Made by a program: the position numbers and the translations under genes
Shown: one piece after another, positions 7,118-13,524 of the stretch
Layout: every line of letters starts with the position of its first letter
How positions within the stretch are numbered: the first letter of the stretch is position 1
Source: a virus
Length of the DNA: 27,350 bases
IMG/VR virus record: IMGVR_UViG_3300021197_001232
Span: 1 to 27,350 of that record
Direction: 5' to 3' (one strand)
Notes under the pieces: model-generated
What the model was told of the DNA's origin: nothing
What the model saw: only the letters and a program-made list of their open reading frames with translations
Database searches by the model: none

Positions 7118-8185
7118 ATGAAAGTTGGAATTATTGGACTTGGACGCATGGGAGAAGGAATGTCCCGTCGTCTTATTGCAGCAGGACATACGGTACATGG
7201 TTATCGCAACAACTATGAAAAATCTGAAGAACAATATGAGAAGGGTTATATTAATGGATGCACCACTTCTATAGAGACTCTTGTTCAAGTAGTAAAGCAA
7301 AAAGAATGCGTCTACGGAGAGAAGTCTGGAGAAACAATTTATACAGAACAACCAGGCATCTTTATGATGGTTGTTCCAGCAGAATCAGTAGAGGATACGC
7401 TTAATGAGTTACTACAATTTTGTGGTGAAGGAGATATTATTATTGATCATGGCAATAGCAATTTTAAGGACAGTCGGAGACGGGCAGAGTATTGTTCAAA
7501 GTTGGGTGTCGCGTATCTTGACTGTGGTACTAGCGGTGGTGTTTACGGTTTGGAGCGTGGATACTGTCTTATGGTTGGTGGTACAGATACTGCAGTATCC
7601 ATCTGCCGTTCTCTCTTCGATGCACTTGCTCCAGGAATCAGTGCTGCCTCACGCACAGGGGATGGTTCCTATGTAATGTATCCTGAAGAATTTGGTTGGA
7701 TGCATTGTGGTGCTCCTGGAGCAGGACATTTTGTGAAGATGGTTCACAATGGCATAGAATACGGTATAATGCAAGCATATGCAGAGGGATTCAACATTAT
7801 CCATGAAGCAAATGCAGGTTCTAAGTATGTCAAAGCAGGAGATGCCGAGGTCGCCCCAATGGACAACCCTGCCGATTATCAGTATGATATTAACGTTGCT
7901 AAAGTGGCTGAGTGTTGGAGGCGCGGTAGCGTCGTTGGCAGTTGGTTACTTGATCTTACCGCTGATGTTCTACGCAGCGATAGAGAACTTAGCAAGTTCG
8001 ATGGGGGAGTATCAGACTCTGGTGAAGGGCGTTGGACTGTTCACGCTGCTGTGGATCTTGGCGTACCCGCTCCTGTCATCAGCAGTGCGTTGTTTGCACG
8101 TTTTGAGTCGCGCCGTCTTGGTGCTTTCACTGCCAAGGTTCTAAACGGTATGAGAGCGATGTTTGGCGGTCATGATGTCCGATAA
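7118..8185 (+). CDS. gnd: 6-phosphogluconate dehydrogenase, decarboxylating (auxiliary metabolic gene)
   Basis: Oxidises 6-phosphogluconate to ribulose-5-phosphate, CO2 and NADPH in the oxidative pentose phosphate pathway; cyanophages use it to supply NADPH and pentose for dNTP synthesis. The Rossmann loop is GLGRMG (7-12). HGNSN is at 111-115, SGGVYG at 139-144 and the catalytic block HFVKMVHNGIEYG holds K207 and E214. WRRGSVVGSWLLD follows at 267-279. At 355 residues it is shorter than E. coli Gnd (468) and fits the short, dimer-swapping-tail-less type found in cyanophages and some bacteria. The 3' third is richer in GC than the neighbours. Preceding gene ends 10 bp upstream; no clear own promoter. 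Confidence 0.93.
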   Translation: MKVGIIGLGRMGEGMSRRLIAAGHTVHGYRNNYEKSEEQYEKGYINGCTTSIETLVQVVKQKECVYGEKSGETIYTEQPGIFMMVVPAESVEDTLNELLQFCGEGDIIIDHGNSNFKDSRRRAEYCSKLGVAYLDCGTSGGVYGLERGYCLMVGGTDTAVSICRSLFDALAPGISAASRTGDGSYVMYPEEFGWMHCGAPGAGHFVKMVHNGIEYGIMQAYAEGFNIIHEANAGSKYVKAGDAEVAPMDNPADYQYDINVAKVAECWRRGSVVGSWLLDLTADVLRSDRELSKFDGGVSDSGEGRWTVHAAVDLGVPAPVISSALFARFESRRLGAFTAKVLNGMRAMFGGHDVR

Positions 8186-8212
8186 AATGTAAAATCTTTG
8201 AACCTATTAAAA

Positions 8213-8569
8213 ATGATTTATGAATCTTCTGATGAGCAAATGAGTACAAAACCTTATACTTCTCAACGTAAAGAACGTCTTGACGAAGCAATGTTTGATT
8301 ATATCTCAGATGAACAATCTGATGCTCAACAAACATATGATGATCTTATTGATGTAATAAAAGGTGATGCCGCATATTTTAAACGGTATTACGAGAAGTG
8401 TAGGGATCTCCTTTGGAAGATGGGATACTATGGTTCTGTTGATGAAGAAGTGCCCGTGAAGGATAGCATCAGATCTGTTGTTGATGAATACTATATCTCT
8501 AACGATGATGATGATGGAACTATTAAGATAGATAAGTTCCGAGACCCGAACCTCCCAGAACGCTTCTGA
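8213..8569 (+). CDS. hypothetical protein, 118 aa, acidic C-terminus
   Basis: Two possible starts, ATG 8213 (MIYESSDEQ) and ATG 8240 (MSTKPYTSQRKERLDEAMFD); neither has a Shine-Dalgarno. The second resembles the opening of small cyanophage proteins that begin with a short polar stretch then QRKERLDEA, so 8240 may be the true start. A helical middle and a tail with four consecutive aspartates (SNDDDDGTIKIDKF). Not assigned a function. Confidence 0.6.
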   Translation: MIYESSDEQMSTKPYTSQRKERLDEAMFDYISDEQSDAQQTYDDLIDVIKGDAAYFKRYYEKCRDLLWKMGYYGSVDEEVPVKDSIRSVVDEYYISNDDDDGTIKIDKFRDPNLPERF

Positions 8570-8603
8570 TCTGCTATGATATGTGGGTAATGCACACGAT
8601 CTT

Positions 8604-8774
8604 ATGGCGTATCCTCTTGGACTTGACAATCCCATGGCAGTCAAGCAAGTATGGGGCAGCACTAGGTGGGCACTCTATTGGAAGGAGGACTGGATCTTGA
8701 TTGATACCTTCTCTTGTCAGTCTATGGCAATGGGTGCTCGTCGCGCTATTTTGAATGGTATGGGATATGAGTAA
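8604..8774 (+). CDS. hypothetical small Trp-rich protein, 56 aa
   Basis: Begins MAYPLGLDNPMAVKQVWGST; a GTG at 8583 in frame would add 7 residues but lies only 3 bases after a TATGAT box (8575-8580), so the ATG at 8604 is preferred. Four tryptophans and a beta-alpha pattern (WALYWKEDWILIDTFSC, then AMGARRAILNGMGYE). The end overlaps the next small gene by 8 bp. Looks like a small cyanophage conserved protein; no known role. Confidence 0.55.
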   Translation: MAYPLGLDNPMAVKQVWGSTRWALYWKEDWILIDTFSCQSMAMGARRAILNGMGYE

Positions 8775-8913
8775 GGTTAACGCTATCCAATACATGCTAG
8801 CATTTGTGATCACGATCCTTGCAATGTCATCTTATTTGATGTTCCTTGCACATCGTGATTCACAGATGATGAACTATTATGAATCAACAATTCAGAGGAG
8901 GACACCCGACTAA
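8767..8913 (+). CDS. small single-pass membrane protein, 48 aa
   Basis: MSKVNAIQ, then a hydrophobic stretch of about 20 residues (YMLAFVITILAMSSYLMFLA), then a polar tail with Tyr/Gln/Arg (HRDSQMMNYYESTIQRRTPD). The start overlaps the previous gene by 8 bp. The stop lies inside the hairpin at 8898-8919. A cytoplasmic-membrane location is inferred from the segment; role unknown. Confidence 0.6.
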   Translation: MSKVNAIQYMLAFVITILAMSSYLMFLAHRDSQMMNYYESTIQRRTPD

Positions 8914-8919
8914 GTGTCC
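8898..8919 (+). terminator. hairpin AGGACAC/GTGTCCT after the small membrane gene
   Basis: Perfect 7-bp stem (AGGACAC 8898-8904, GTGTCCT 8913-8919) with an 8-base loop that carries the stop codon's first bases. No T run follows, so its efficiency as a terminator is doubtful. It precedes a repeated promoter-leader element. Confidence 0.4.
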
Positions 8920-8945
8920 TAATGGGGTCAGTTGATGGACTCATT

Positions 8946-8981
8946 TGCCCTATACTAAGTTCATCAGCAAATCACCCATGA
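8946..8981 (+). repeat. 36-bp promoter-leader repeat, copy 1
   Basis: From TGCCCTATACT through to the ATG of the next gene. Contains a TATACT -10 box (8951-8956) and a CA-rich leader ending CAAATCACCC just before ATG 8978. Copy 2 at 9235-9270 matches at 35 of 36 positions. Neither has a good -35 or a Shine-Dalgarno. Confidence 0.85.
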
Positions 8982-9232
8982 TGACCACCACCATCGTCAA
9001 GCACTCCTTCTACAAGATCGAGATCGACACTCATGAGGCACCACAGCACCCCATCACCTACTTCCGTAAGTGTGGCAAGTGTACGACTGCTAAGGGCATG
9101 GATCGTCAGCACGACCGCATTGTGATGGAAACTGTTGAGCAGTGGCGTCCATTCTCCCAGCAGATCCGCCGCTACACTATCTCTCGTGTGCCAGCTGACG
9201 TAGTGGTCGGTGGTGAGATCCGCAAGGCATGA
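8978..9232 (+). CDS. hypothetical protein, 84 aa, GC-rich gene
   Basis: Start at the first of two ATGs (8978, 8981) at the end of the repeated leader. Begins MMTTTIVKHSFYKIEIDTHE and contains a CxxC (KCGKCTTAKG) in a beta-rich protein (YFRKCGKC, WRPFSQQIRRYTISR). A zinc knuckle is possible but there is only one Cys pair. Codon use is richer in C and G than in the neighbouring genes, hinting at transfer. Unrecognised family; ends 2 bp before the second leader repeat. Confidence 0.6.
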   Translation: MMTTTIVKHSFYKIEIDTHEAPQHPITYFRKCGKCTTAKGMDRQHDRIVMETVEQWRPFSQQIRRYTISRVPADVVVGGEIRKA

Positions 9233-9234
9233 TC

Positions 9235-9270
9235 TGCCCTATACTAAGTTCATCAGCAAACCACCCATGA
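9235..9270 (+). repeat. 36-bp promoter-leader repeat, copy 2
   Basis: Second copy of the element at 8946-8981: TATACT (9240-9245), AAGTTCATCAGCAAACCACCC and ATG 9267. Only one base differs (T to C in CAAACC). It lies right after the previous stop, so each of the two genes carries the same leader. Confidence 0.85.
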
Positions 9271-9638
9271 CTGCCACCTTCACAGACTACGTTGCTCAGA
9301 GGGATGCTCAGAACACCATTCAGTTGAATGTCACCAAGTATAGTCTGATGCTTTGTGATGCTCTCCAGCAAAATCATCAACGTCAGTATCCAAATAGTGG
9401 TCGCAACTATTCTTATGCACTGATCTCTGGTCGTAAGTATCATAAAGTGATGCAGTGTGTAGATGGTCAGACTGAATCTGTTCATGCCTTTATTGACAAG
9501 AAGACTGGTGAAGTATACAAGGCAGCATCATACAAGGCACCAGCAAAAGGTGTTCGTTATGATTTGCGATTGATTGAGCAACGTGAATGGTTGTTTGAGA
9601 ACGCAGATTGGGCAGGTAGTTATCTTTACAGTCGTTGA
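9267..9638 (+). CDS. conserved cyanophage protein, paralogue of the 5237 gene, 123 aa
   Basis: Start at ATG 9267 behind the leader repeat. The N-terminus (MTATFTDYVAQRDAQNTIQL) is a helix, followed by beta strands (SYALISGRKYHKVMQCVDG). HAFIDKKTGEVYKAASYKAP and ENADWAGSYLYSR form the shared C-terminal domain also present at 5237-5671. This pattern recurs in many T4-like cyanophages as an uncharacterised protein. Function unknown; two diverged copies in one genome suggest a dosage or target difference. Confidence 0.7.
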   Translation: MTATFTDYVAQRDAQNTIQLNVTKYSLMLCDALQQNHQRQYPNSGRNYSYALISGRKYHKVMQCVDGQTESVHAFIDKKTGEVYKAASYKAPAKGVRYDLRLIEQREWLFENADWAGSYLYSR

Positions 9639-9648
9639 GGATTGAATT

Positions 9649-9843
9649 ATGTTTATTGAATATGATTACCAGCAGGTAGAAGTACCTCAAGAGATTTTGA
9701 GGTACTGTGATCAGTTTACAATGGACTCTCATCGTAATGAGTTGAAGTATTTGGATTGTGTTTACATGAATATGGGATATTATGGTGGAGATCTTGAGCA
9801 ACTAAAAGAGATGCGTAGACGTTTGATGCCAGTATTTGAATGA
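9649..9843 (+). CDS. hypothetical protein, 64 aa
   Basis: GAGG (9637-9640), 8 bases before the ATG, supports this start, unlike the leader-repeat genes upstream. Helical: YQQVEVPQEILRYCDQFTMD, then GDLEQLKEMRRRLMPVFE. The stop overlaps the next start as ATGA. Unrecognised. Confidence 0.6.
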   Translation: MFIEYDYQQVEVPQEILRYCDQFTMDSHRNELKYLDCVYMNMGYYGGDLEQLKEMRRRLMPVFE

Positions 9844-10040
9844 CTTACACTAAAGAACAATTGATTGATGCCCTTGTTCATGAGTGGGAATATCTGTGTC
9901 ATGATGACTATGACCCAGAAGATCCAACACCAGAAGAATATCGAAAGGACATGGAATCACTCACAGTTGAAGAATTAATCGAAGAAACATCAACTGGGGA
10001 AGGTTACACCCTTGATGAGTTCATGGAGAATCATGGGTAG
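9840..10040 (+). CDS. hypothetical acidic protein, 66 aa
   Basis: Strongly acidic (YDPEDPTPEEYRKDMESLTV, then EELIEETSTGEGYTLDEFME) with an N-terminal helix MTYTKEQLIDALVHEWEYLC. It overlaps the previous gene by 4 bp and abuts the next small gene (ATG 10041). Acidic small phage proteins often bind host proteins or mimic DNA, but nothing here shows that; unrecognised. Confidence 0.6.
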   Translation: MTYTKEQLIDALVHEWEYLCHDDYDPEDPTPEEYRKDMESLTVEELIEETSTGEGYTLDEFMENHG

Positions 10041-10148
10041 ATGAAGTTATCCCTTACAGAAAAACTTTTATTTGTATCTTCCTTTGTCTGGTTTCTACAT
10101 TGGGGAACTATGGTAATAGATACTCTAATTACAAAACTGGTATATTGA
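10041..10148 (+). CDS. tiny membrane protein, 35 aa
   Basis: MKLSLTEKLLFVSSFVWFLH continues with WGTMVIDTLITKLVY; about 20 hydrophobic residues (LLFVSSFVWFLHWGTMVI) form one membrane segment. The ATG follows the previous stop with no gap, and the stop is 1 bp before the glycosyltransferase start, which points to a coupled coding unit. Size makes the call provisional. Confidence 0.45.
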   Translation: MKLSLTEKLLFVSSFVWFLHWGTMVIDTLITKLVY

Positions 10149-10149
10149 C

Positions 10150-11202
10150 ATGTATATTCTCTGTGATAATAATCCATCTCAATTTAGTTTTGATTTAGGA
10201 TTTGGTAGTAGGTTGTTTGCTTGGGCACAAGCATCTAAGTTTGCTGATAGCAACAATCTCACTATTGTACTCCCGTCTGATGAGTGGATTGAGCATATTG
10301 TGCTTGATCTACCTAATACTGAAGTTTGGGATAGGAATGATATTGATCAACATAAGTGGAAGAATGTAGTCCTAGAGGGTGAGATTGATGTCTCATCTTC
10401 AACATATTTGCGTATTGATGGAACTTGTAATATGAAGACATATTCTCCATCTAAAGATGATGTTGAATATCTTCAGACAATTACATTTAAAGAATCCAAG
10501 TTAAATGAGTTTCTTAATAGATTTACTTTTGATTGGGGATTCCATTTAAGGAGATGGGGAGGAGTAAAGTTACACCCAGATACTGCAATTAAAGTGTTGA
10601 ATACTCTTCCTAATAGAAATATTAAAAATCTATATTGGGATATGATTCTGCGTTGTGGGTTTAATAAAAATCCTAAAGAACATGATCCGTCGTGGATATG
10701 TGATCAAACATATTATCAATTTTTGGATATGATTGTTGAACATATAGGAGATAAATCAACAATCTATTTGAGTACAGATATTCCTGATGATTTGTGTAAT
10801 TATTATCTAGAAAAATATCCAATGATGGTGTCTAAGATTGGATATATTGATGAATGGTTGGATTTATTTAAAGAATATTATCCAGTAGATTCTGTGTCTA
10901 TCTTAACAGACCATAATACACCTTCTGGTTTTTCTCAATCACCTAAGACTGAGTGGTATAGAACTACACTTAATGATGTTGCAATAGATTTGCTTGACTT
11001 CTTTATGCTTGCACGTTCTAATATGTTCTTGTTATCGGAATATTCTCAGTGGGGTTTTGCTGCAAAGAGATATGCCTCTGCTGCAGAAGATAACATGTTC
11101 GTCATTTCCAGTTCTTCAAGTATCAATGATTTGGGCAATTTGCTGGGTGCAGATAAAATAACTGAGACTTTTGAAGATTTGCAACTTGAGGAACTATTTT
11201 AA
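10150..11202 (+). CDS. GT11-like (fucosyltransferase superfamily) glycosyltransferase 1
   Basis: 350 residues with the GT-B-type alpha-1,2/alpha-1,6-fucosyltransferase layout. FGSRLFAWAQA (18-28) is the N-terminal motif. FHLRRWGG (131-138) corresponds to HxRRxD, but the usual Asp is not conserved (WGG), so donor binding may differ or activity may be lost. STIYLSTD (203-210) and DFFMLARSNMFLLSEYSQWG (283-302) match the third motif (DL.LMS.C...I.SNSSFSWW). Role inferred: adding a sugar to a glycan, perhaps on virion or host surface. A second family member lies at 13525. Preceded by a tiny membrane gene 1 bp away. Confidence 0.65.
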   Translation: MYILCDNNPSQFSFDLGFGSRLFAWAQASKFADSNNLTIVLPSDEWIEHIVLDLPNTEVWDRNDIDQHKWKNVVLEGEIDVSSSTYLRIDGTCNMKTYSPSKDDVEYLQTITFKESKLNEFLNRFTFDWGFHLRRWGGVKLHPDTAIKVLNTLPNRNIKNLYWDMILRCGFNKNPKEHDPSWICDQTYYQFLDMIVEHIGDKSTIYLSTDIPDDLCNYYLEKYPMMVSKIGYIDEWLDLFKEYYPVDSVSILTDHNTPSGFSQSPKTEWYRTTLNDVAIDLLDFFMLARSNMFLLSEYSQWGFAAKRYASAAEDNMFVISSSSSINDLGNLLGADKITETFEDLQLEELF

Positions 11203-11204
11203 TT

Positions 11205-11639
11205 ATGTTTTATTGGGATATTACTGGATACGGTTCTCACAAATACCTTTGTGAGGATATTCTTTGCTGGTTCTACACATCGTTTTACCCAAGACATACG
11301 ATTGATATTACTGTCAATCATCGTGGATTGAAGCGTGAGGGTGTCTATGGGTGGTGTGATATTGCATCTGAGAACACATATAAACCTCGTAAGTTCCTGA
11401 TTGAAATTCAATCTAACATGCCAAAACGATTGTATGCTGAAACATTGGTACATGAGTTGATTCATGTAAAACAGTGGATTGATGGAACAATGAAGTATAA
11501 ACGTGGTGTGAGATATTATAAAGGAATAGAAGCACAGCAATATGAAGATGCACCACATGAGTTGGAGGCATATGAAGGTGAGAGTCAATATCTACTGAAG
11601 TTTTTGTGTGACAGTCCTAAGGTGTGGACAGGTTTATAA
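11205..11639 (+). CDS. putative zinc metallopeptidase with HExxH motif, 144 aa
   Basis: HELIH at 83-87 within AETLVHELIHVKQWIDG is a classic zincin motif, and PHELEAYEGE (117-126) supplies a candidate third Glu ligand. This arrangement is typical of small phage zincins of unknown target. GAGG at 11188-11191 is 13 bases from the ATG. N-terminus beta-rich (DITVNHRGLKREGVYGWCD). It may process a virion or host protein; no signal peptide. The gene ends its unit before a hairpin-rich gap. Confidence 0.7.
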   Translation: MFYWDITGYGSHKYLCEDILCWFYTSFYPRHTIDITVNHRGLKREGVYGWCDIASENTYKPRKFLIEIQSNMPKRLYAETLVHELIHVKQWIDGTMKYKRGVRYYKGIEAQQYEDAPHELEAYEGESQYLLKFLCDSPKVWTGL

Positions 11640-11651
11640 GTGTCACATTGG

Positions 11652-11736
11652 GGTTGGCCGCGGCAACCATTCCATGTATATTAAATGAGTGGAGGGGAGA
11701 CCTCCCACATCACACGCTAGTCTCCTAGGGACTAGC
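11652..11736 (+). terminator. three stacked hairpins, possible terminator or structured leader
   Basis: GGTTG/CAACC (11652-11668), GTGGAGG/CCTCCCAC with one bulge (11689-11708) and a perfect GCTAGTC/GACTAGC stem with 7-base loop (11716-11736). A T-rich tract (TTCTTTTTT) follows near 11746 and then the next ATG at 11757. The last hairpin plus the distant T tract may end the upstream unit; three in a row in 117 bases suggests structured RNA. Confidence 0.4.
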
Positions 11737-11756
11737 AACTCAAATTCTTTTTTATC

Positions 11757-11909
11757 ATGAACGAAGATCAATTCGATCAATTTGTTGACCAAATGATTGA
11801 CAAGGAGCAGGATGAGAGTGATATGGATCTTGGTGCATACCAGGATTACCATGATCACATGCTCAAGTTGGCACTAGAGGGACCAGGTTCTTCTTTTGAC
11901 TTGGATTGA
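11757..11909 (+). CDS. small acidic protein, 50 aa
   Basis: MNEDQFDQFVDQMIDKEQDE, then a helix with His/Asp (YQDYHDHMLKLALEGP) and an acidic end FDLD. Begins right after a TTTTTTATC tract, a leader also used at 15427. No Shine-Dalgarno. Its stop codon lies in the -35 box of the next promoter. Unrecognised. Confidence 0.55.
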   Translation: MNEDQFDQFVDQMIDKEQDESDMDLGAYQDYHDHMLKLALEGPGSSFDLD

Positions 11910-11934
11910 CACGTTACCATCTTTACATTATAAT
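11906..11934 (+). promoter_or_regulatory. perfect sigma70 promoter TTGACA-N17-TATAAT
   Basis: TTGACA at 11906-11911 and TATAAT at 11929-11934, exactly 17 bases apart: full consensus. Predicted start about 11941, with GGAG ribosome sites at 11937 and 11951 before ATG 11958. The -35 includes the stop codon of the upstream gene. Strong early expression by host RNA polymerase is expected. Confidence 0.85.
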
Positions 11935-11957
11935 TTGGAGGATCAAAGCGGAGACTA

Positions 11958-12197
11958 ATGAAGTACATGTACCTTGTGGAACACTATGTTCCCTTCCCAC
12001 AATCTGAGTATGGCGGTTTGTGGAGTGTTATTGCTCAAGATGATGAGGAATGCTTTGACCTCATCACACAGGATGATCAAAATTACTTCAATGAGAAGTA
12101 TTATGGTAACCTAAGAGAGCATATTGCTAAGGCACAAGTATTTGAACTCGCATCAAATGAAGTCACACCCCAAATTGCAGAGGCATTTACTACATGA
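11958..12197 (+). CDS. conserved hypothetical cyanophage protein, 79 aa
   Basis: First gene behind the consensus promoter; GGAG at 11951-11954 sets the ATG. MKYMYLVEHYVPFPQSEYGG starts a beta-rich N-terminus, then an acidic helix (AQDDEECFDLITQDDQNYFN) and a hydrophobic tail. Resembles a small protein seen in many T4-like cyanophages (MKYMYLVEHYVPFP opening); function unknown. Overlaps the next gene as ATGA. Confidence 0.7.
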   Translation: MKYMYLVEHYVPFPQSEYGGLWSVIAQDDEECFDLITQDDQNYFNEKYYGNLREHIAKAQVFELASNEVTPQIAEAFTT

Positions 12198-12340
12198 GTG
12201 TTATGATCAGTGATCCGCAATTTATTGCTGCACAAAAGGAGCGTATGGACCACCTCCAAGATCAACTGGCAACAATTGTCACCGAAATGAAATCTATTCA
12301 GGAGTTCTTAAATGGGTATGAAACAAAAAGTAGTTCATGA
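12194..12340 (+). CDS. small helical protein, 48 aa
   Basis: MSVMISDPQFIAAQKERMDH, then LQDQLATIVTEMKSIQEFLN: two amphipathic helices, the second likely coiled coil, then a Ser/Lys tail. Overlaps the previous gene by 4 bp and the following gene by 29 bp, and the ribosome site of the latter (AGGAG 12300-12304) lies inside it. Confidence 0.5.
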   Translation: MSVMISDPQFIAAQKERMDHLQDQLATIVTEMKSIQEFLNGYETKSSS

Positions 12341-12500
12341 ACTATGTGTTCGGAACGTTGAAGACTACTTTATGGATCGGGTGACTGATCTTGTTGGTGA
12401 GATGTCTATCGCTGACGCTGATGCACTTCATGAAGAATTTGTTGTTGATGGTATTGAACCTGAAGACTGGTTGTTTGTGAATGATTTAACTGATGTATAG
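12312..12500 (+). CDS. hypothetical acidic protein, 62 aa
   Basis: AGGAG 7 bases before the ATG supports this start. Helical and acidic (MDRVTDLVGEMSIADADALH, then EEFVVDGIEPEDWLFVNDLT). Translationally overlaps both neighbours: starts within the previous gene, and the next begins 8 bp before its end. Unrecognised. Confidence 0.6.
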   Translation: MGMKQKVVHELCVRNVEDYFMDRVTDLVGEMSIADADALHEEFVVDGIEPEDWLFVNDLTDV

Positions 12501-12729
12501 TCCCCGTGTCGATGATTATGTAATCTGGCACTGTAACCCGCCCTTCGAGGGGTGGGTTTATTTTGTTGATAGTGAATACATAACTATAGAGATTGGTGTA
12601 AAGGATAAACCACCTTGCCAATACACAAGAGATGAGAAACACAAAAAAATTCATACTCTTTTACTTTGCTATCCAACTAGATGGCATGAACTAGAGTATG
12701 TCAAGCATAGGAGACCGACTGATGATTGA
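12493..12729 (+). CDS. conserved hypothetical protein, 78 aa, SH3-like pattern
   Basis: Strand pattern VDDYVIWHCNPPFEGWVYFV and YITIEIGVKDKPPCQY recalls small SH3-type barrels; two cysteines near Pro (HCNPPF, PPCQ). HKKIHTLLLCYP and a Trp-containing basic end follow. The fold guess is inference. It is one of a run of overlapping genes, with the next start inside its 3' end. Confidence 0.65.
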   Translation: MYSPRVDDYVIWHCNPPFEGWVYFVDSEYITIEIGVKDKPPCQYTRDEKHKKIHTLLLCYPTRWHELEYVKHRRPTDD

Positions 12730-13519
12730 ATCTGGTATTATCGATGTATTTGATGAAGAAGGTGTAAATTATACACTTGAACAAATTGATGATCTTAATG
12801 AGTGGTGGATTCCGCGTGGAATGTATGGTGGTGAGGAGAAGGGATTTGCTCCTAGCGAAGATACTCCCATTGACTTCTATACTATTGGTCCTGCAACATA
12901 CTTAGACCGTGGTATGGTCTACGATATGATTAAGGAAGAAACTCAAACAGTTATTAGAGATTGGTTTGACTGGACATATGAAACTTTAGTATATTGCTTG
13001 TGGCAAGAGATTGGTCCTTGTCATATTAGTGATCATCTTGGAGCACCTGGATTCCATGTGTTTAGTGCAAAACCAGGTGGACAATACAAACCTGCAAGTA
13101 AAGAGTATTTGGAACGACCTGTTGCAACTATTCATTTTGATGAGCAACAAAATTCTCATAAAGGATTGTGGGATGATTATATTGATCAGGGAGCAGAGGT
13201 TGATCTAGAGAATTGCCTATCATTCACTTTATGTCTCGCTGCACCTAAAAATGGTTGTGGTTTGAGTACCTGGGGTGAAGAATCTGTCAAGTGCTATGAT
13301 TTGAATGATGATTATAGTAAGCATGTTAAATCATTAGAATATGGTGGATATGGTTCACCTGATGCGGTTATTCCATATATTCCTGGTAAATTGTTTTACT
13401 TTGTTGGTCCTTTGAAGCATCAGATGTCTCCTGGATTTGATCTTAGTCAGGATGATAGGCGCATTACTTTGCAGGGTCACGGTGTGAAGGTCAATGGTAC
13501 TTGGGAACTTTACTTTTAA
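12722..13519 (+). CDS. 2OG-Fe(II) oxygenase-like protein, 265 aa
   Basis: Start set at ATG 12722 because GGAG (12709-12712) is 9 bases upstream; an in-frame ATG at 12698 would bury it. The cupin-type core has ATIHFDEQQ (H138, D140), LSFTLCLAAPKNGCGLSTWG, the distal H233 in GPLKHQMSP, and an Arg in RRITLQGHG (246-247) that fits 2-oxoglutarate binding. Nearby are two glycosyltransferases, so a sugar- or lipid-modifying hydroxylase is conceivable. It resembles the dioxygenase domains at 3507 only in architecture. Substrate unknown. Confidence 0.65.
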   Translation: MIESGIIDVFDEEGVNYTLEQIDDLNEWWIPRGMYGGEEKGFAPSEDTPIDFYTIGPATYLDRGMVYDMIKEETQTVIRDWFDWTYETLVYCLWQEIGPCHISDHLGAPGFHVFSAKPGGQYKPASKEYLERPVATIHFDEQQNSHKGLWDDYIDQGAEVDLENCLSFTLCLAAPKNGCGLSTWGEESVKCYDLNDDYSKHVKSLEYGGYGSPDAVIPYIPGKLFYFVGPLKHQMSPGFDLSQDDRRITLQGHGVKVNGTWELYF

Positions 13520-13524
13520 TTAAT

